Shown here one piece after another: positions 16,587 through 27,809 of a stretch of 31,639 nt of DNA (position 1 is its first letter; the number at the start of each line of letters is the position of its first letter). The stretch is from assembly GCA_002435745.1 (NCBI GenBank), contig DIWT01000016.1:33442-65080 (forward strand), read 5' to 3'. This stretch comes from a bacterium UBP15_UBA6099 (GTDB lineage Bacteria > UBP15 > UBA6099). The notes beneath the pieces were generated by a model. That model was not told the origin of the DNA. It made no database searches and was given only the letters and a program-made list of their open reading frames with translations. Position numbers and translations under genes: made by a program.

Positions 16587-18539
16587 TCATTTCTTCTTCT
16601 TCGCCGTTTTCTTTCCCGCGTAATTGAGAAGTCCACCGGCTAGAAGGATGTCGATCTCCCTCGGCGAAAGGTCGTGCGCGAAGCGAACCGCCGAAGAGCG
16701 GCCCGCCCCTATGGAAACTTCGACCTTGCCGCCGCCCGACTTCAGTTGCGCCGCCACATTTTTTATCTCCACGGCGTCCCCCTGCTTGATGCGCGCGTAA
16801 TCCTTGGCGTCCTCAAATATAAGCGGAAGTATGCCGAAATTCACGAGGTTGGCGCGGTGGATTCGGGCGAACGAAACCGCGAGCACTGCCTTCACGCCGA
16901 GATATGACGGAGCCAGCGCCGCGTGTTCTCTGCTGGAGCCTTGGCCATAGTTGACTCCGCCGACGATGAACCCGCCGCCTTCCGCTTTCGCGCGAGCCGG
17001 GAATCCGGGATCGACCGCCGCAAACACATGCTCGGAGATGGCCGGGATGTTCGACCTCAGCGGTAGCACCTTGCCTCCGGCGGGCATTATATGGTCCGTG
17101 GTTATATTGTCTCCGACTTTCAGTAGGACTTTTCCGTCGAGCGAGGCGGGCATAGCCTTTCGGCGGGGCAGCGGTTTGATGTTCGGCCCTCTGATTATTT
17201 TGACTGATTCCGGGTTTTTCGACGGGGGAATCAAGGAGGCTCCGCCGGGAATGAACTTTTCCGGCATAACGAACCGGGGCGGCCTGCCGAGGCCGCGCGG
17301 GTCAGTTATCGCTCCCGCGAGCGCTGAGGCGGCGGCGGTTTCCGGGCCGCAGAGATACACGCCCGCGTCCGCCGTTCCGCTCCGCCCTTCGAAGTTGCGG
17401 TTGAACGTGCGAAGCGTGACTCCGCCCGACGGGGGAGCCATTCCCATGCCGATGCAGGGGCCGCAGACGCACTCGGCGACGCGCGCTCCCGCCGCTATCA
17501 TCGCCGCGAGGTCTCCGCTCTCCGCAAGAGCCTGAAGCGTCTGCCTCGACCCCGGCAGTATCACGAGGTCCACGCCGCGCGCGACCTGTTTGCCTTTCAG
17601 CATCTTGGCAACCGTCGTCATGTCTTTGAGGGAGGCGTTGGTGCAGCTTCCTATGCAGACCTGATCGACGGGCATGCCGGATATGCTCGCCACAGCCGCC
17701 ACGTTGTCCGGGCTGTGGGGCATCGCCACCATCGGCTCTATCTTAGACAAGTCTATTTCGAAGGCGTCGTGATAGCAGGCTCCAGAGTCGGCTTCGAGGG
17801 GTTTCCAGCTTGACGCGCGGCCCTGAGCCTTCATGAATTCGAGAGTCCGCTCGTCGCTGGGGAACACCGATGTGGTGCAGCCCAGTTCCGCGCCCATGTT
17901 GGTTATGGTGGCGCGTTCGGGGACGGATAGCGTTTTCACGCCGGGGCCGCCGTACTCAAACACCCGCCCCACCCCGCCCCTGACCGTCTTCCGCCTGAGT
18001 ATCTCCAGTATGACGTCCTTCGCCGACGACCACGGCCTGAGTTTGCCTTTCAGCCACACGAGAGTTATGGCCGGCGCGGGCAGGTTGAATGGGCCGCCCG
18101 CCATCGCCACCGCAACGTCCAGCCCGCCAGCCCCGATGGCTATCATCCCTATCCCGCCGCCCGTCGGCGTGTGGCTGTCCGAGCCGAGCAGCGTCTTGCC
18201 GGGAACCCCGAACCGTTCGAGGTGCGCCTGATGGCACACCCCGTTTCCGGGAGGCGAGAACCACATTCCGTATTTCGCCGCTATCGTCCTCAGAAACCTG
18301 TGGTCGTCCGCGTTTTCGAATCCGTTCTGGAGCGTGTTGTGATCCACGTAACTGACGGACAATTCGGTTCGGACGCGCGGCGCGCCCATCGCCTCGAACT
18401 GCAGGCAGGCCATCGTCCCGGTGGCGTCCTGCGTCAACGTCTGGTCGATTCTTATCGCCATCTCCGTTCCCGGTTCGAGGCCGCCTTCCACCAGATGTCC
18501 GCTCAATATGCGGCTTGTGACGCTGTGCGTTTTCTTCAT
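16587..18539 (-). CDS. Aconitate hydratase, monomeric about 650-residue type
   Basis: The enzyme interconverts citrate and isocitrate through cis-aconitate in the TCA cycle, using a [4Fe-4S] cluster. The 650-residue length fits the shorter bacterial/archaeal aconitase class, not the 890-residue AcnA. Cluster cysteines are C299 in IGSCTN and C359 and C362 in CGPCIGMG. Substrate-side motifs include SDSHTPTGGGIG (120-131), the swivel-domain start GDNITTDHIMPAG and the QGSSREHAAL loop. The ORF ends in a lysine-rich tail (AGKKTAKKKK) beyond the usual fold. It starts 7 nt after the REC-PilZ gene stops, so the two are almost surely co-transcribed. LeuC-type isopropylmalate or homoaconitate dehydratases are unlikely because the small swivel domain is fused. 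Confidence 0.9.
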   Translation of the reverse strand: MKKTHSVTSRILSGHLVEGGLEPGTEMAIRIDQTLTQDATGTMACLQFEAMGAPRVRTELSVSYVDHNTLQNGFENADDHRFLRTIAAKYGMWFSPPGNGVCHQAHLERFGVPGKTLLGSDSHTPTGGGIGMIAIGAGGLDVAVAMAGGPFNLPAPAITLVWLKGKLRPWSSAKDVILEILRRKTVRGGVGRVFEYGGPGVKTLSVPERATITNMGAELGCTTSVFPSDERTLEFMKAQGRASSWKPLEADSGACYHDAFEIDLSKIEPMVAMPHSPDNVAAVASISGMPVDQVCIGSCTNASLKDMTTVAKMLKGKQVARGVDLVILPGSRQTLQALAESGDLAAMIAAGARVAECVCGPCIGMGMAPPSGGVTLRTFNRNFEGRSGTADAGVYLCGPETAAASALAGAITDPRGLGRPPRFVMPEKFIPGGASLIPPSKNPESVKIIRGPNIKPLPRRKAMPASLDGKVLLKVGDNITTDHIMPAGGKVLPLRSNIPAISEHVFAAVDPGFPARAKAEGGGFIVGGVNYGQGSSREHAALAPSYLGVKAVLAVSFARIHRANLVNFGILPLIFEDAKDYARIKQGDAVEIKNVAAQLKSGGGKVEVSIGAGRSSAVRFAHDLSPREIDILLAGGLLNYAGKKTAKKKK

Positions 18540-18546
18540 GGAGTTT

Positions 18547-19779
18547 TCAGTCTCTCTTTCGGAATTTCTTGGGGCCGTATCCGAATCGCGCGCGCATTTC
18601 GTCTTCCTTCTTTTTGTTGTCGCGCTCTATCTTGAATAGTTTCGTTATGAGGTTTTCTCTGAACCGCTCGGTGATGCTGTTGAAAAAGATGCCGGAGCGG
18701 TATGGCAACTCGTCAGTGCCGAATCGGCGCATCGAGTGGCGCACAAGCCCTCTGACGTTCTCCATCGGAAAAGAGCCGCCGTCCAGAGAGAATGTCAGCA
18801 CTATCTCTTCGTCCTTCGTCAACGGCTCTGCCGTCAGCAGCGCGCAGCCGCCACCGCTCATGTCCGCCACCTGTCCGTCAACGGTTATCTCGCTGCCGTC
18901 CATCAGCTTGCGTTTCACCGCCGCCGGCTCCTCCGTCTTCACGCGCACCTGCGCGCGTTTCACTTTCGCGAATGTCTTTTCCCCGGTCGGCGTCTTAGTT
19001 CCGATGGCCGCCTTCGCCGCCATCGCCTTTTTTCGCGCTTCGACTTTCTTTTTCAGTTCTTCGCTGACGTACACGACTACTTCCGGCGCGCCCATCCGGG
19101 ACAACTGTTCGAGTTTCTTATCCGTCAGTATCTCGCCTTTGTCGGCGTAAACGACATCGTTGAATATCAGGGTTTTCGCCACTTTCATTCCGGCTATGGC
19201 ATCGTTGATGTTAAGAAGCTCCGCGCCCTTCGGGATAGCCTCGACAAAGTCCTCGCGGGGCGAGTCGGCGGCGATTTTTCCCATCGCCTCGGCGGCAAGC
19301 TGTTCGAAAGTTTTATCTTCTTCCTTGACCGGCTTCTTCTGGTCGGGGCCTCCGGGAGCCACCGCCGGGCCGCCCGCCGCGCCCGCGCGCGCCGCCAGAA
19401 GTTCCTCGCTCACCCACAGATGCGCTGTCAGCCGGCTCTTTATTCGCCCGTAGTCGGGCGGCTTCATAAGTATATCCACCGCTTTGGCTCTTTTGGCGGC
19501 GATGAGCTTTTCCTTCGTCGGGGCCGCAGTAAGGACTATCATCGGTATATCGGGGTCGAACTCGCGGATGTTTTCCAGCAGTTCCGCCCCTTCCCCGTCC
19601 GGCATTTCCATCGACACTATCAGAAAGTTCGGAAACTCCATCGCGAGCTGAACAATCGCCTCGGTCGCCTTGTCCTCGAAAACGAAGCGGCAAGGCTTGT
19701 CGGACATCACCTCGACCAGTTTTTCCTGAATATGCTCATCCGCGTCGATTACGAGGATTGTTTTTTCTTCGTCGCTCAC
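18547..19779 (-). CDS. REC-PilZ protein with degenerate receiver
   Basis: This 410-residue regulator starts with a response-regulator receiver fold (about 7-125). The phosphoacceptor site in FLIVSMEMPDGEG holds Ser56 instead of Asp, and the acidic pair is DAD (12-14), while T84 and K106 are kept; it is therefore probably not phosphorylated. A disordered Ala/Lys-rich linker follows. A middle beta segment (VVYADKGEILTDKKLEQL) resembles the domain often found before HD-GYP. The C-terminal PilZ domain has an intact RxxxR (275-279) and DMSGGG (306-311), so c-di-GMP binding is expected. The start is GTG at 19779, chosen because AAAGGAG lies at 19792-19798; an upstream GTG at 19815 has no such site. 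It precedes aconitase by 7 nt. Confidence 0.8.
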   Translation of the reverse strand: MSDEEKTILVIDADEHIQEKLVEVMSDKPCRFVFEDKATEAIVQLAMEFPNFLIVSMEMPDGEGAELLENIREFDPDIPMIVLTAAPTKEKLIAAKRAKAVDILMKPPDYGRIKSRLTAHLWVSEELLAARAGAAGGPAVAPGGPDQKKPVKEEDKTFEQLAAEAMGKIAADSPREDFVEAIPKGAELLNINDAIAGMKVAKTLIFNDVVYADKGEILTDKKLEQLSRMGAPEVVVYVSEELKKKVEARKKAMAAKAAIGTKTPTGEKTFAKVKRAQVRVKTEEPAAVKRKLMDGSEITVDGQVADMSGGGCALLTAEPLTKDEEIVLTFSLDGGSFPMENVRGLVRHSMRRFGTDELPYRSGIFFNSITERFRENLITKLFKIERDNKKKEDEMRARFGYGPKKFRKRD

Positions 19780-19843
19780 CTTGCCGTAAAACTCCTTTGC
19801 CGCAGTTAAAAACACGCTGTCGCAACGATGCGCGCGACTAATA

Positions 19844-19872
19844 ATGATAGTTTACATGTTCATATTTATCAA
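19844..19872 (-). promoter_or_regulatory. Promoter of the REC-PilZ/aconitase operon
   Basis: On the minus strand TTGATA (19872-19867) and TATCAT (19849-19844) are separated by 17 nt, each close to consensus. The start is predicted near 19837, leaving a leader of about 57 nt before the GTG at 19779. Confidence 0.65.
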
Positions 19873-19905
19873 GGATAAAAACAGGCCGACGACGCCGGCG
19901 AACTG

Positions 19906-21090
19906 TCAGGCCCAAAGGCCGGGGATTGCCGCTCCGCAGCCCGGACACTTGCCGTTTTTCAGCAGGTTCGCCTTCACGACGTATCCGTGCCTATCCACCA
20001 CGTTCTTGCCGCATCCGTGGCAGTACGTGCTCTCCGCCGCATGTCCGGGTATGTTGCCTATGTAAACATATTTCATCCCGGCCTTGTCGCAGATCGCCTT
20101 CGCCCTCTCAAGCGTCGCCGGGGGCGTGGGCGGCAGATTCGTCAGTTTGTATTTAGGGGTGAACCGCGTGAAATGCAGCGGCGTGTGCGGGCCGAGGTTG
20201 TCCATTATCCATTTCGCCATGCCCTCTATCATCTCAGGCGCGTCGTTCAGCGTGGGTATCATCAGGTTCACAAGCTCGAACCATTTCTTCTCTTTTTTCA
20301 GCAGTTTTATCGTGTCCAGAACGGGTTGAAGCCGCCCGGAACACACTTCGCGGTAGAAGTCGTCCGAATACGCCTTGAAGTCTATCTTCACTGCGTCGAG
20401 GACGGTCAACAGCTTCTTCATCGGTTCAGGGTTGATATAGCCGTTTGAAATCATCAGGCATCGAAGCCCTTTTTCGCGCGCCAGTTTCGCTGTGTCGTAA
20501 ACGTATTCGCAGAAGACAGTCGGTTCGCCGTAAGTGAAAGAAATTGATGGGCTGCCCGCCTGCGCCGCCAGTTTTGCGACCTGCGCGGGCGGCATGTCGA
20601 ACCTTCTCACCTCTTCGGGTTTCGCCTGCGACAGTTCCCAGTTCTGGCAGAACTTGCAGGTGAAGTTGCATCCGGCTTCGGCGATGGAGAACGTCGTCGT
20701 GCCGGGCATCACGTGGGAGAACGGCTTCTTTTCCACCGGGTCGTTGTTTACCGCGCACGGGCCGCTGTGCGCCAGCGTGATGAACTTCCCCCCCCTGTTG
20801 ACTTTGTTGCCGCAGAACCCTCGCGCGCCGTCCGCCACAAGACATTTGCGCGGACATATCCCGCACCGGACGCTGTTGCCTTTCAGCTTCTCATAGACCA
20901 GAACCTCTCGCGCCGGAGCCTGCGCCGACGCGATGGACGCGAACGCTCCCGAAAACGCCGCCGCTCCGGCGCATGCGCCCGCGCACGCCCTCGCGGCGCG
21001 CAACGCGAACTCCCTCCGCGTCATCTCCCCGCCCGCAGGTTCGCCTATCAAACAGAAATCATCAAGCTTCATCCCGATCGCGTTCTCCAT
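19906..21090 (-). CDS. amrS: AmmeMemoRadiSam-type radical SAM enzyme with Tat signal
   Basis: The 394-residue protein carries the radical SAM cluster motif CNFTCKFC (C141, C145, C148) and aligns by eye with the stand-alone PflA-like enzymes of the AmmeMemoRadiSam system (AmrS). Before it lie CGICPRKC (76-83) and FCGN, and at the C-terminus CHGCG and CPGCG knuckles that may bind another metal. An N-terminal TRREFAL motif with an Ala-rich stretch up to SAQA (about 24-58) is a typical twin-arginine signal, so a folded Fe-S protein may be exported or membrane-tethered. The partner genes of the system are not in the window. If the first ATG (21090) is used the transcript is nearly leaderless; Met23 (21024) is an attractive alternative because Tat signals usually sit at the very N-terminus. 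Confidence 0.78.
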   Translation of the reverse strand: MENAIGMKLDDFCLIGEPAGGEMTRREFALRAARACAGACAGAAAFSGAFASIASAQAPAREVLVYEKLKGNSVRCGICPRKCLVADGARGFCGNKVNRGGKFITLAHSGPCAVNNDPVEKKPFSHVMPGTTTFSIAEAGCNFTCKFCQNWELSQAKPEEVRRFDMPPAQVAKLAAQAGSPSISFTYGEPTVFCEYVYDTAKLAREKGLRCLMISNGYINPEPMKKLLTVLDAVKIDFKAYSDDFYREVCSGRLQPVLDTIKLLKKEKKWFELVNLMIPTLNDAPEMIEGMAKWIMDNLGPHTPLHFTRFTPKYKLTNLPPTPPATLERAKAICDKAGMKYVYIGNIPGHAAESTYCHGCGKNVVDRHGYVVKANLLKNGKCPGCGAAIPGLWA

Positions 21091-21095
21091 TTTTC

Positions 21096-21124
21096 ATTAT
21101 AAACTCGCCCGCAGACCTGTTCAA
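21096..21124 (-). promoter_or_regulatory. Promoter of the radical SAM gene
   Basis: On the minus strand TTGAAC (21124-21119) and a perfect TATAAT (21101-21096) are 17 nt apart. Transcription should start at about 21090-21088, on or within the first ATG. Translation is thus leaderless or starts at a downstream Met. Confidence 0.7.
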
Positions 21125-21152
21125 CCGAGACGGACCCGAGCGCGCCGCACTG

Positions 21153-21181
21153 TTGTGCGGGACAGCCCGACTGAATATAAT
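21153..21181 (+). promoter_or_regulatory. Promoter of the sugar kinase-phosphatase pair
   Basis: TTGTGC (21153-21158) and a perfect TATAAT (21176-21181) are 17 nt apart. The start is predicted near 21188, giving a leader of about 65 nt. It is divergent from the promoter at 21096-21124, only 28 bp away, so the two could compete. Confidence 0.6.
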
Positions 21182-21253
21182 TCGTCAGGGTCCGCGCCGG
21201 GCGCTCGGCTGTTCAGGCCGGGCAATTCCGGAACGCGGCTAGGAGGCGCTGGC

Positions 21254-22261
21254 ATGAAAATTAGATCAGAGGCTCCCATGAGGGTAGACCTTGCAGGCGG
21301 CACTCTCGATATCTATCCGCTTTACCTGTTCACCGAGGGCGGCCTCACTCTGAACGCGGCCGTCACTCTCATGAGCGAGGCGGTAGTCGAGACCCGCGAC
21401 GACGGGCGCGTCCTCATTGCCGCCGAAGACCTCGGGGAAGAAATCGAAGCCGATAGCATAGACGCTCTTTCGACCGGCGGCAGGCTGGACCTGCTAGTGC
21501 GGCTGGTTAAGTTTTTCCGGCCCGGATCCGGCGTGACCGTCCGAACGAAAAATAACGTTCCGAAAGGCTCCGGGCTGGGCGCGTCGTCCTCGCTTCTTAT
21601 CGCCCTCAGCCACGCTCTGAACCGGCTCTGCGGCAACCAGTTCGCCGAAGAGGAAATCATCAACTACGGCGCCAACATCGAAGCGCAGTGCATCCGGATA
21701 CCCACAGGCAAACAGGATTATTATTCCGCCACTTACGGCGGCGCGAGCGTCATCTGGTTCAACGTGCTGGGGGCGCGCCGGGAGGCGGCGTTCGATTCGC
21801 CCGCCATGCTTGAAGCTCTCGAAGACCGCCTCGTGGTCTCCTTCGCGGGCGAGCCGCGCGATTCGGCGGTCGGCAACTGGAGCATGTTCCGCGCTTACGT
21901 TGACGGAGACAAACGCGCGGTGTCAAACATAATGAACATCAAAAAGACGGCGCTGAAGATGCTCGAATGTCTAAGAGAGGGACGGCTGGACGATTTCGGC
22001 GCTCTGCTCGACGAAGAGTGGCGGAACCGCAGGGAGCTTGCTCCGGGCGTGACCAACGACAGAATCGAGCGCCAGATGGCAGTGGCGGCCCGCGCGGGAG
22101 CCGTCGCCAGCAAAATCTGCGGAGCCGGCGGCGGCGGCGCTATGATAAGCTTCTGCTCTCCCGGCGCCAAAGATTCGGTGTCCTCCGCCCTCCGCTCCGA
22201 AGGCGTTCCCGTGTTCGACTGCGGCATAGCCAGAAAGGGCGTCACGGTGACGGAACTGTGA
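21254..22261 (+). CDS. GHMP-family sugar kinase (HddA-like)
   Basis: The 335-residue kinase begins EAPMRVDLAGGTLDI, the first GHMP block, and carries the ATP-binding loop PKGSGLGASSS (103-113) and the third motif KICGAGGGGAM (287-297). The stretch TGKQDYYSATYGG is typical of D-glycero-D-manno-heptose 7-phosphate kinases and related sugar kinases, so HddA-like phosphorylation of a heptose or similar sugar at the anomeric position is my best guess. Mevalonate or galactokinase activity is less likely. The ATG at 21254 has AGGAGG at 21241-21246. Its stop overlaps the start of the following HAD gene by 4 nt, so translation is coupled; kinase plus phosphatase would fit a nucleotide-sugar precursor route. 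Confidence 0.82.
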   Translation: MKIRSEAPMRVDLAGGTLDIYPLYLFTEGGLTLNAAVTLMSEAVVETRDDGRVLIAAEDLGEEIEADSIDALSTGGRLDLLVRLVKFFRPGSGVTVRTKNNVPKGSGLGASSSLLIALSHALNRLCGNQFAEEEIINYGANIEAQCIRIPTGKQDYYSATYGGASVIWFNVLGARREAAFDSPAMLEALEDRLVVSFAGEPRDSAVGNWSMFRAYVDGDKRAVSNIMNIKKTALKMLECLREGRLDDFGALLDEEWRNRRELAPGVTNDRIERQMAVAARAGAVASKICGAGGGGAMISFCSPGAKDSVSSALRSEGVPVFDCGIARKGVTVTEL

Positions 22262-23100
22262 AACCCGACGAGAAACAGCTTGAGCGCGCGGGTCTTTCCC
22301 AGACCGCCCCCGGCGTTTGGACCAGAGGCCCGGCGGACGGCCTCCTCGAACGCGTCGCCCGCGCCGACATCTTCGTGTCCGACCTTGACGAATGCATGTT
22401 CCCGTCCATCACTCAGGGAGAAGCCGCGCGCTCGGTCATCCGACGCGTCGCCTCCGGCCCGGAAGTCTCCAACCGACTCCCCCTGCTATTCAACATGCTG
22501 TTCCACGCCGGAGCCATTCTCGTTCAGCAACGGATTCAGGAAATCACAGGCGATATCCAGAACTCCCGCCTCATCAGGAGTTTCGAGAATCTCGCGCGGG
22601 GCGTCCCCGTCTCTTACTTCGAGGAGGCCGCAGACGAACTCCGCGACACCTATTTCAGTTCAGTTCCGGAGACGTTCTCCCTGTTCATGAATCGGGGCGT
22701 GCGGTGCGGCGTCATCAGCCTCGGCCTCGACATCGTAATCCGTCGGCTGCTCTCTCATCTCGAAAACGCGAAGGGCCTCAAATTCGAGTTCTTCGACTGC
22801 ACGCATGTCCTCGCGGATTCGAAAGGAAGATTCGCGGGATATCTGCCTGAAAAGACTTATACTGAAAACGACGCCAAGCGGCGGCTGCTATCGGCGCGAT
22901 GCGAGACATACCAAGCCGGGATGTGCGTAGTCGTCGGACACGACAGGGACGACCTGAAGATGTTCGAGGAGGCGCGGCGGCGCGGCGGAGTCGCCATCGG
23001 TTTCAGGCCCGTCCCGGAGAACTATCCCCTTCTTGACGCCGCCGTCTTCGGCTCCGACTGGCGGCCCCTGTTCGAGCTTCTCTCCCCCGCGTTCAACTGA
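22258..23100 (+). CDS. HAD-superfamily hydrolase coupled to the sugar kinase
   Basis: The 280-residue protein has HAD motif I VSDLDEC (catalytic D42 and D44), a candidate motif II serine in GVISLGLD (S154), a possible motif III lysine (K207) and motif IV VVGHDRDD (227-232). In motif IV a His (H228) stands where the first Asp of GDxxxD is expected, with acids at 229, 231 and 232. Residues 50-140 form a helical cap, fitting a small-molecule phosphatase. It starts with GTG at 22258, overlapping the kinase stop (GTGA). Its likely role is to remove a phosphate from the kinase product or a related sugar bisphosphate, as GmhB does in heptose synthesis; this is inference from context. Substrate unknown. 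Confidence 0.72.
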   Translation: MKPDEKQLERAGLSQTAPGVWTRGPADGLLERVARADIFVSDLDECMFPSITQGEAARSVIRRVASGPEVSNRLPLLFNMLFHAGAILVQQRIQEITGDIQNSRLIRSFENLARGVPVSYFEEAADELRDTYFSSVPETFSLFMNRGVRCGVISLGLDIVIRRLLSHLENAKGLKFEFFDCTHVLADSKGRFAGYLPEKTYTENDAKRRLLSARCETYQAGMCVVVGHDRDDLKMFEEARRRGGVAIGFRPVPENYPLLDAAVFGSDWRPLFELLSPAFN

Positions 23101-23124
23101 GCGTCTAATCGGCCCTGTCAGTAG

Positions 23125-23162
23125 TTGATTTGTCCATTATCTCCTTATATGATACTTATAAG
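23125..23162 (+). promoter_or_regulatory. Promoter with inverted repeat (candidate operator) of the toxin-antitoxin pair
   Basis: TTGATT (23125-23130) and TATGAT (23148-23153) are 17 nt apart. CTTATA (23144-23149) and TATAAG (23157-23162) form an inverted repeat with a 7-nt spacer, covering the -10 and the start site, as expected for autorepression by the antitoxin. Confidence 0.55.
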
Positions 23163-23174
23163 AGGCAGTAAAAA

Positions 23175-24329
23175 ATGAGCAGAGTGCCTGTGCGCGCAAA
23201 TGTTTTGATGTGGGCGATTGAGCGCTCCGGCTCGACTATAGAGAAAATCCAAAAGGATTTTCCTAAAATCCGGGAATGGATATCCGGCGAGACGTTGCCG
23301 ACTCTAAAACAACTTGAAGATTTCGCAAAAAAAACCAGAACTCCTTTCGGTTTTTTATTTCTTGATGAACCGCCCGAAGAACGTTTGCCGATTCCCCATT
23401 TCAGAACACTGGGAGACGAAGAACCCTTAAAGCCAAGCCCTGACTTAATGGAAACAATCTACATGATGCAACTGCGGCAGGCCTGGATGCGCGATTATTT
23501 GATAGCTGAAGGACAGAAGCCACTTGCATTCGCCAACTCCATGAAGATCGAAGATTCTCCGATTGCGGTGGCGGAACGCATGAGAAACGCGCTTGGCTTT
23601 CAGGAGGGATGGGCTAGGCGACAACCGACGTGGGCAGATTCTCTTATAGAGTTTCGCGATGCGATTGAGCATTCGGGGGCGCTTGTTTTTTTTAATGGTA
23701 TTGTTGGGAACAACACATCTCGCAAGCTTGATCCGGGCGAATTCCGGGGTTTTGTGCTTGCTGATGAATATGCGCCGCTGGTTTTTGTAAACAACGCGGA
23801 CTCCAAAGCTGCGCAGATGTTTACTCTCGCGCATGAGATGGCGCATGTAATATTTGGAAGCAGCGCGGCGTTTGACCTGCGCCAAATGCAGCCGGCGAAG
23901 GATGCCACTGAACAGGCATGCAATCGGGCGGCCGCAGAGTTTCTTGTGCCTGAGCGCGAATTGCTCGAAGCTTGGCCATCCCTCAAAAATCAACCTGATC
24001 GCTTTCATACTTGTGCGAGAAGATTCAAAGTCAGCGAAATTGTTGTTGCCCGGAGAGCGTTGGACTTGAATCTTATTCGCAAGCAAGAGTTTTTTGATTT
24101 TTATAACAACCATAAAAATCTCATGAGGCTTGTCAATTCTAAAAAAAGCTCTGGCGGCGATTTTTACAACACTCAAAATTTTCGTCTCGGACGAAGATTT
24201 GTTTCCGCTGTGGCCAGAGCCGCGAAAGAAGGAAAGATGCTTTACTCTGAAGCTTATCATCTAACTGGGCTTCATGGAAAAACCTTCGACAGCTATGTGT
24301 CCAAAACTGTATTAGGAGGAGCATGGTAG
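23175..24329 (+). CDS. XRE/ImmA-IrrE family antitoxin-protease
   Basis: The 384-residue protein has an N-terminal helix-turn-helix-like segment (about 8-55, including TLKQLEDFAKKTRTPFGFLFL) of XRE type and a C-terminal ImmA/IrrE domain with the zinc motif HEMAH (220-224) and a third ligand candidate E246 before AAAEFLVP. In COG2856-type modules such proteins act as antitoxin and transcriptional repressor; proteolysis is suggested by the motif. AGAGG precedes the ATG by 10 nt. It overlaps the DUF4411 gene by 7 nt. Base composition is clearly lower in GC than the flanking genes (many A/T third positions), so horizontal acquisition is likely. Confidence 0.85.
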   Translation: MSRVPVRANVLMWAIERSGSTIEKIQKDFPKIREWISGETLPTLKQLEDFAKKTRTPFGFLFLDEPPEERLPIPHFRTLGDEEPLKPSPDLMETIYMMQLRQAWMRDYLIAEGQKPLAFANSMKIEDSPIAVAERMRNALGFQEGWARRQPTWADSLIEFRDAIEHSGALVFFNGIVGNNTSRKLDPGEFRGFVLADEYAPLVFVNNADSKAAQMFTLAHEMAHVIFGSSAAFDLRQMQPAKDATEQACNRAAAEFLVPERELLEAWPSLKNQPDRFHTCARRFKVSEIVVARRALDLNLIRKQEFFDFYNNHKNLMRLVNSKKSSGGDFYNTQNFRLGRRFVSAVARAAKEGKMLYSEAYHLTGLHGKTFDSYVSKTVLGGAW

Positions 24330-24826
24330 CGGGCGATACTGTATATGTTCTTGACTCAGATGTTTTTATCGGAGCAGCCCGCAGTTACTATGCGTTTGAT
24401 ATTTCTCCGCGATTTTGGAATTGTTTGACTCAACTTGCTGAAGATGGTCGCATAGCAAGCATTGACCGAGTAAAGCAAGAACTCGACAGAGGAAATGACA
24501 ATCTTAGGGAATGGGCCAACACGCGGTTTTCTCAAGCGTTCAAGTCATGCGACGATGATTCAGTAATAGCGGCATTTAGTGAAACTATGAAGTGGGTCGG
24601 TTCGCATAAAAAATTCGAAGACGCCGCAAAATCTGTTTATGCCTCTAAAGCCGACGGCTGGCTGGTTGCCTATGCAAAAGCCAAAGGCTTTATTGTTGTA
24701 ACGCAAGAAATTTTTTCTCCAGAAGCGAGAAACAGAATACCAATTCCGAATATTTGCGAGGCATTCAGCGTGCGATATGTCAATACGTTTCAGATGTTGC
24801 GAGACCTCGGCGTTAAGTTTATTTAG
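24323..24826 (+). CDS. DUF4411 PIN-like toxin
   Basis: The 167-residue protein fits DUF4411, a PIN-domain-like family that usually follows an ImmA/IrrE antitoxin gene. Candidate metal-binding acids are D11 and D13 in YVLDSDVFI, E53 in VKQELDRG, D111 in KADGWLVAYA and E129 in VVTQEI, the order seen in PIN nucleases. It would act as an RNase toxin; the RNA target cannot be told from sequence. AGGAGG lies 4 nt before the ATG, inside the upstream gene, and the 7-nt overlap implies coupled translation. Low GC matches its partner. Confidence 0.82.
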   Translation: MVAGDTVYVLDSDVFIGAARSYYAFDISPRFWNCLTQLAEDGRIASIDRVKQELDRGNDNLREWANTRFSQAFKSCDDDSVIAAFSETMKWVGSHKKFEDAAKSVYASKADGWLVAYAKAKGFIVVTQEIFSPEARNRIPIPNICEAFSVRYVNTFQMLRDLGVKFI

Positions 24827-24905
24827 CGAATGCGAATGTCGTTGATCTCCGCTGAACGACGCGAAAATTTGATAATTCGGGGCGAACGGAGCCCGTTGCG
24901 ATAAA

Positions 24906-27755
<2,850 letters not shown>

Positions 27756-27809
27756 AAACTTATTCGACTTATTATTTGGAATTACCCATGAATTGTTGCT
27801 GTTTTCGCT

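Noticed and set aside
18736..19809. Plus-strand ORF (357 codons) opposite the REC-PilZ gene
   Set aside because: His/Arg-rich shadow; the minus-strand frame has recognisable REC and PilZ motifs plus a promoter.
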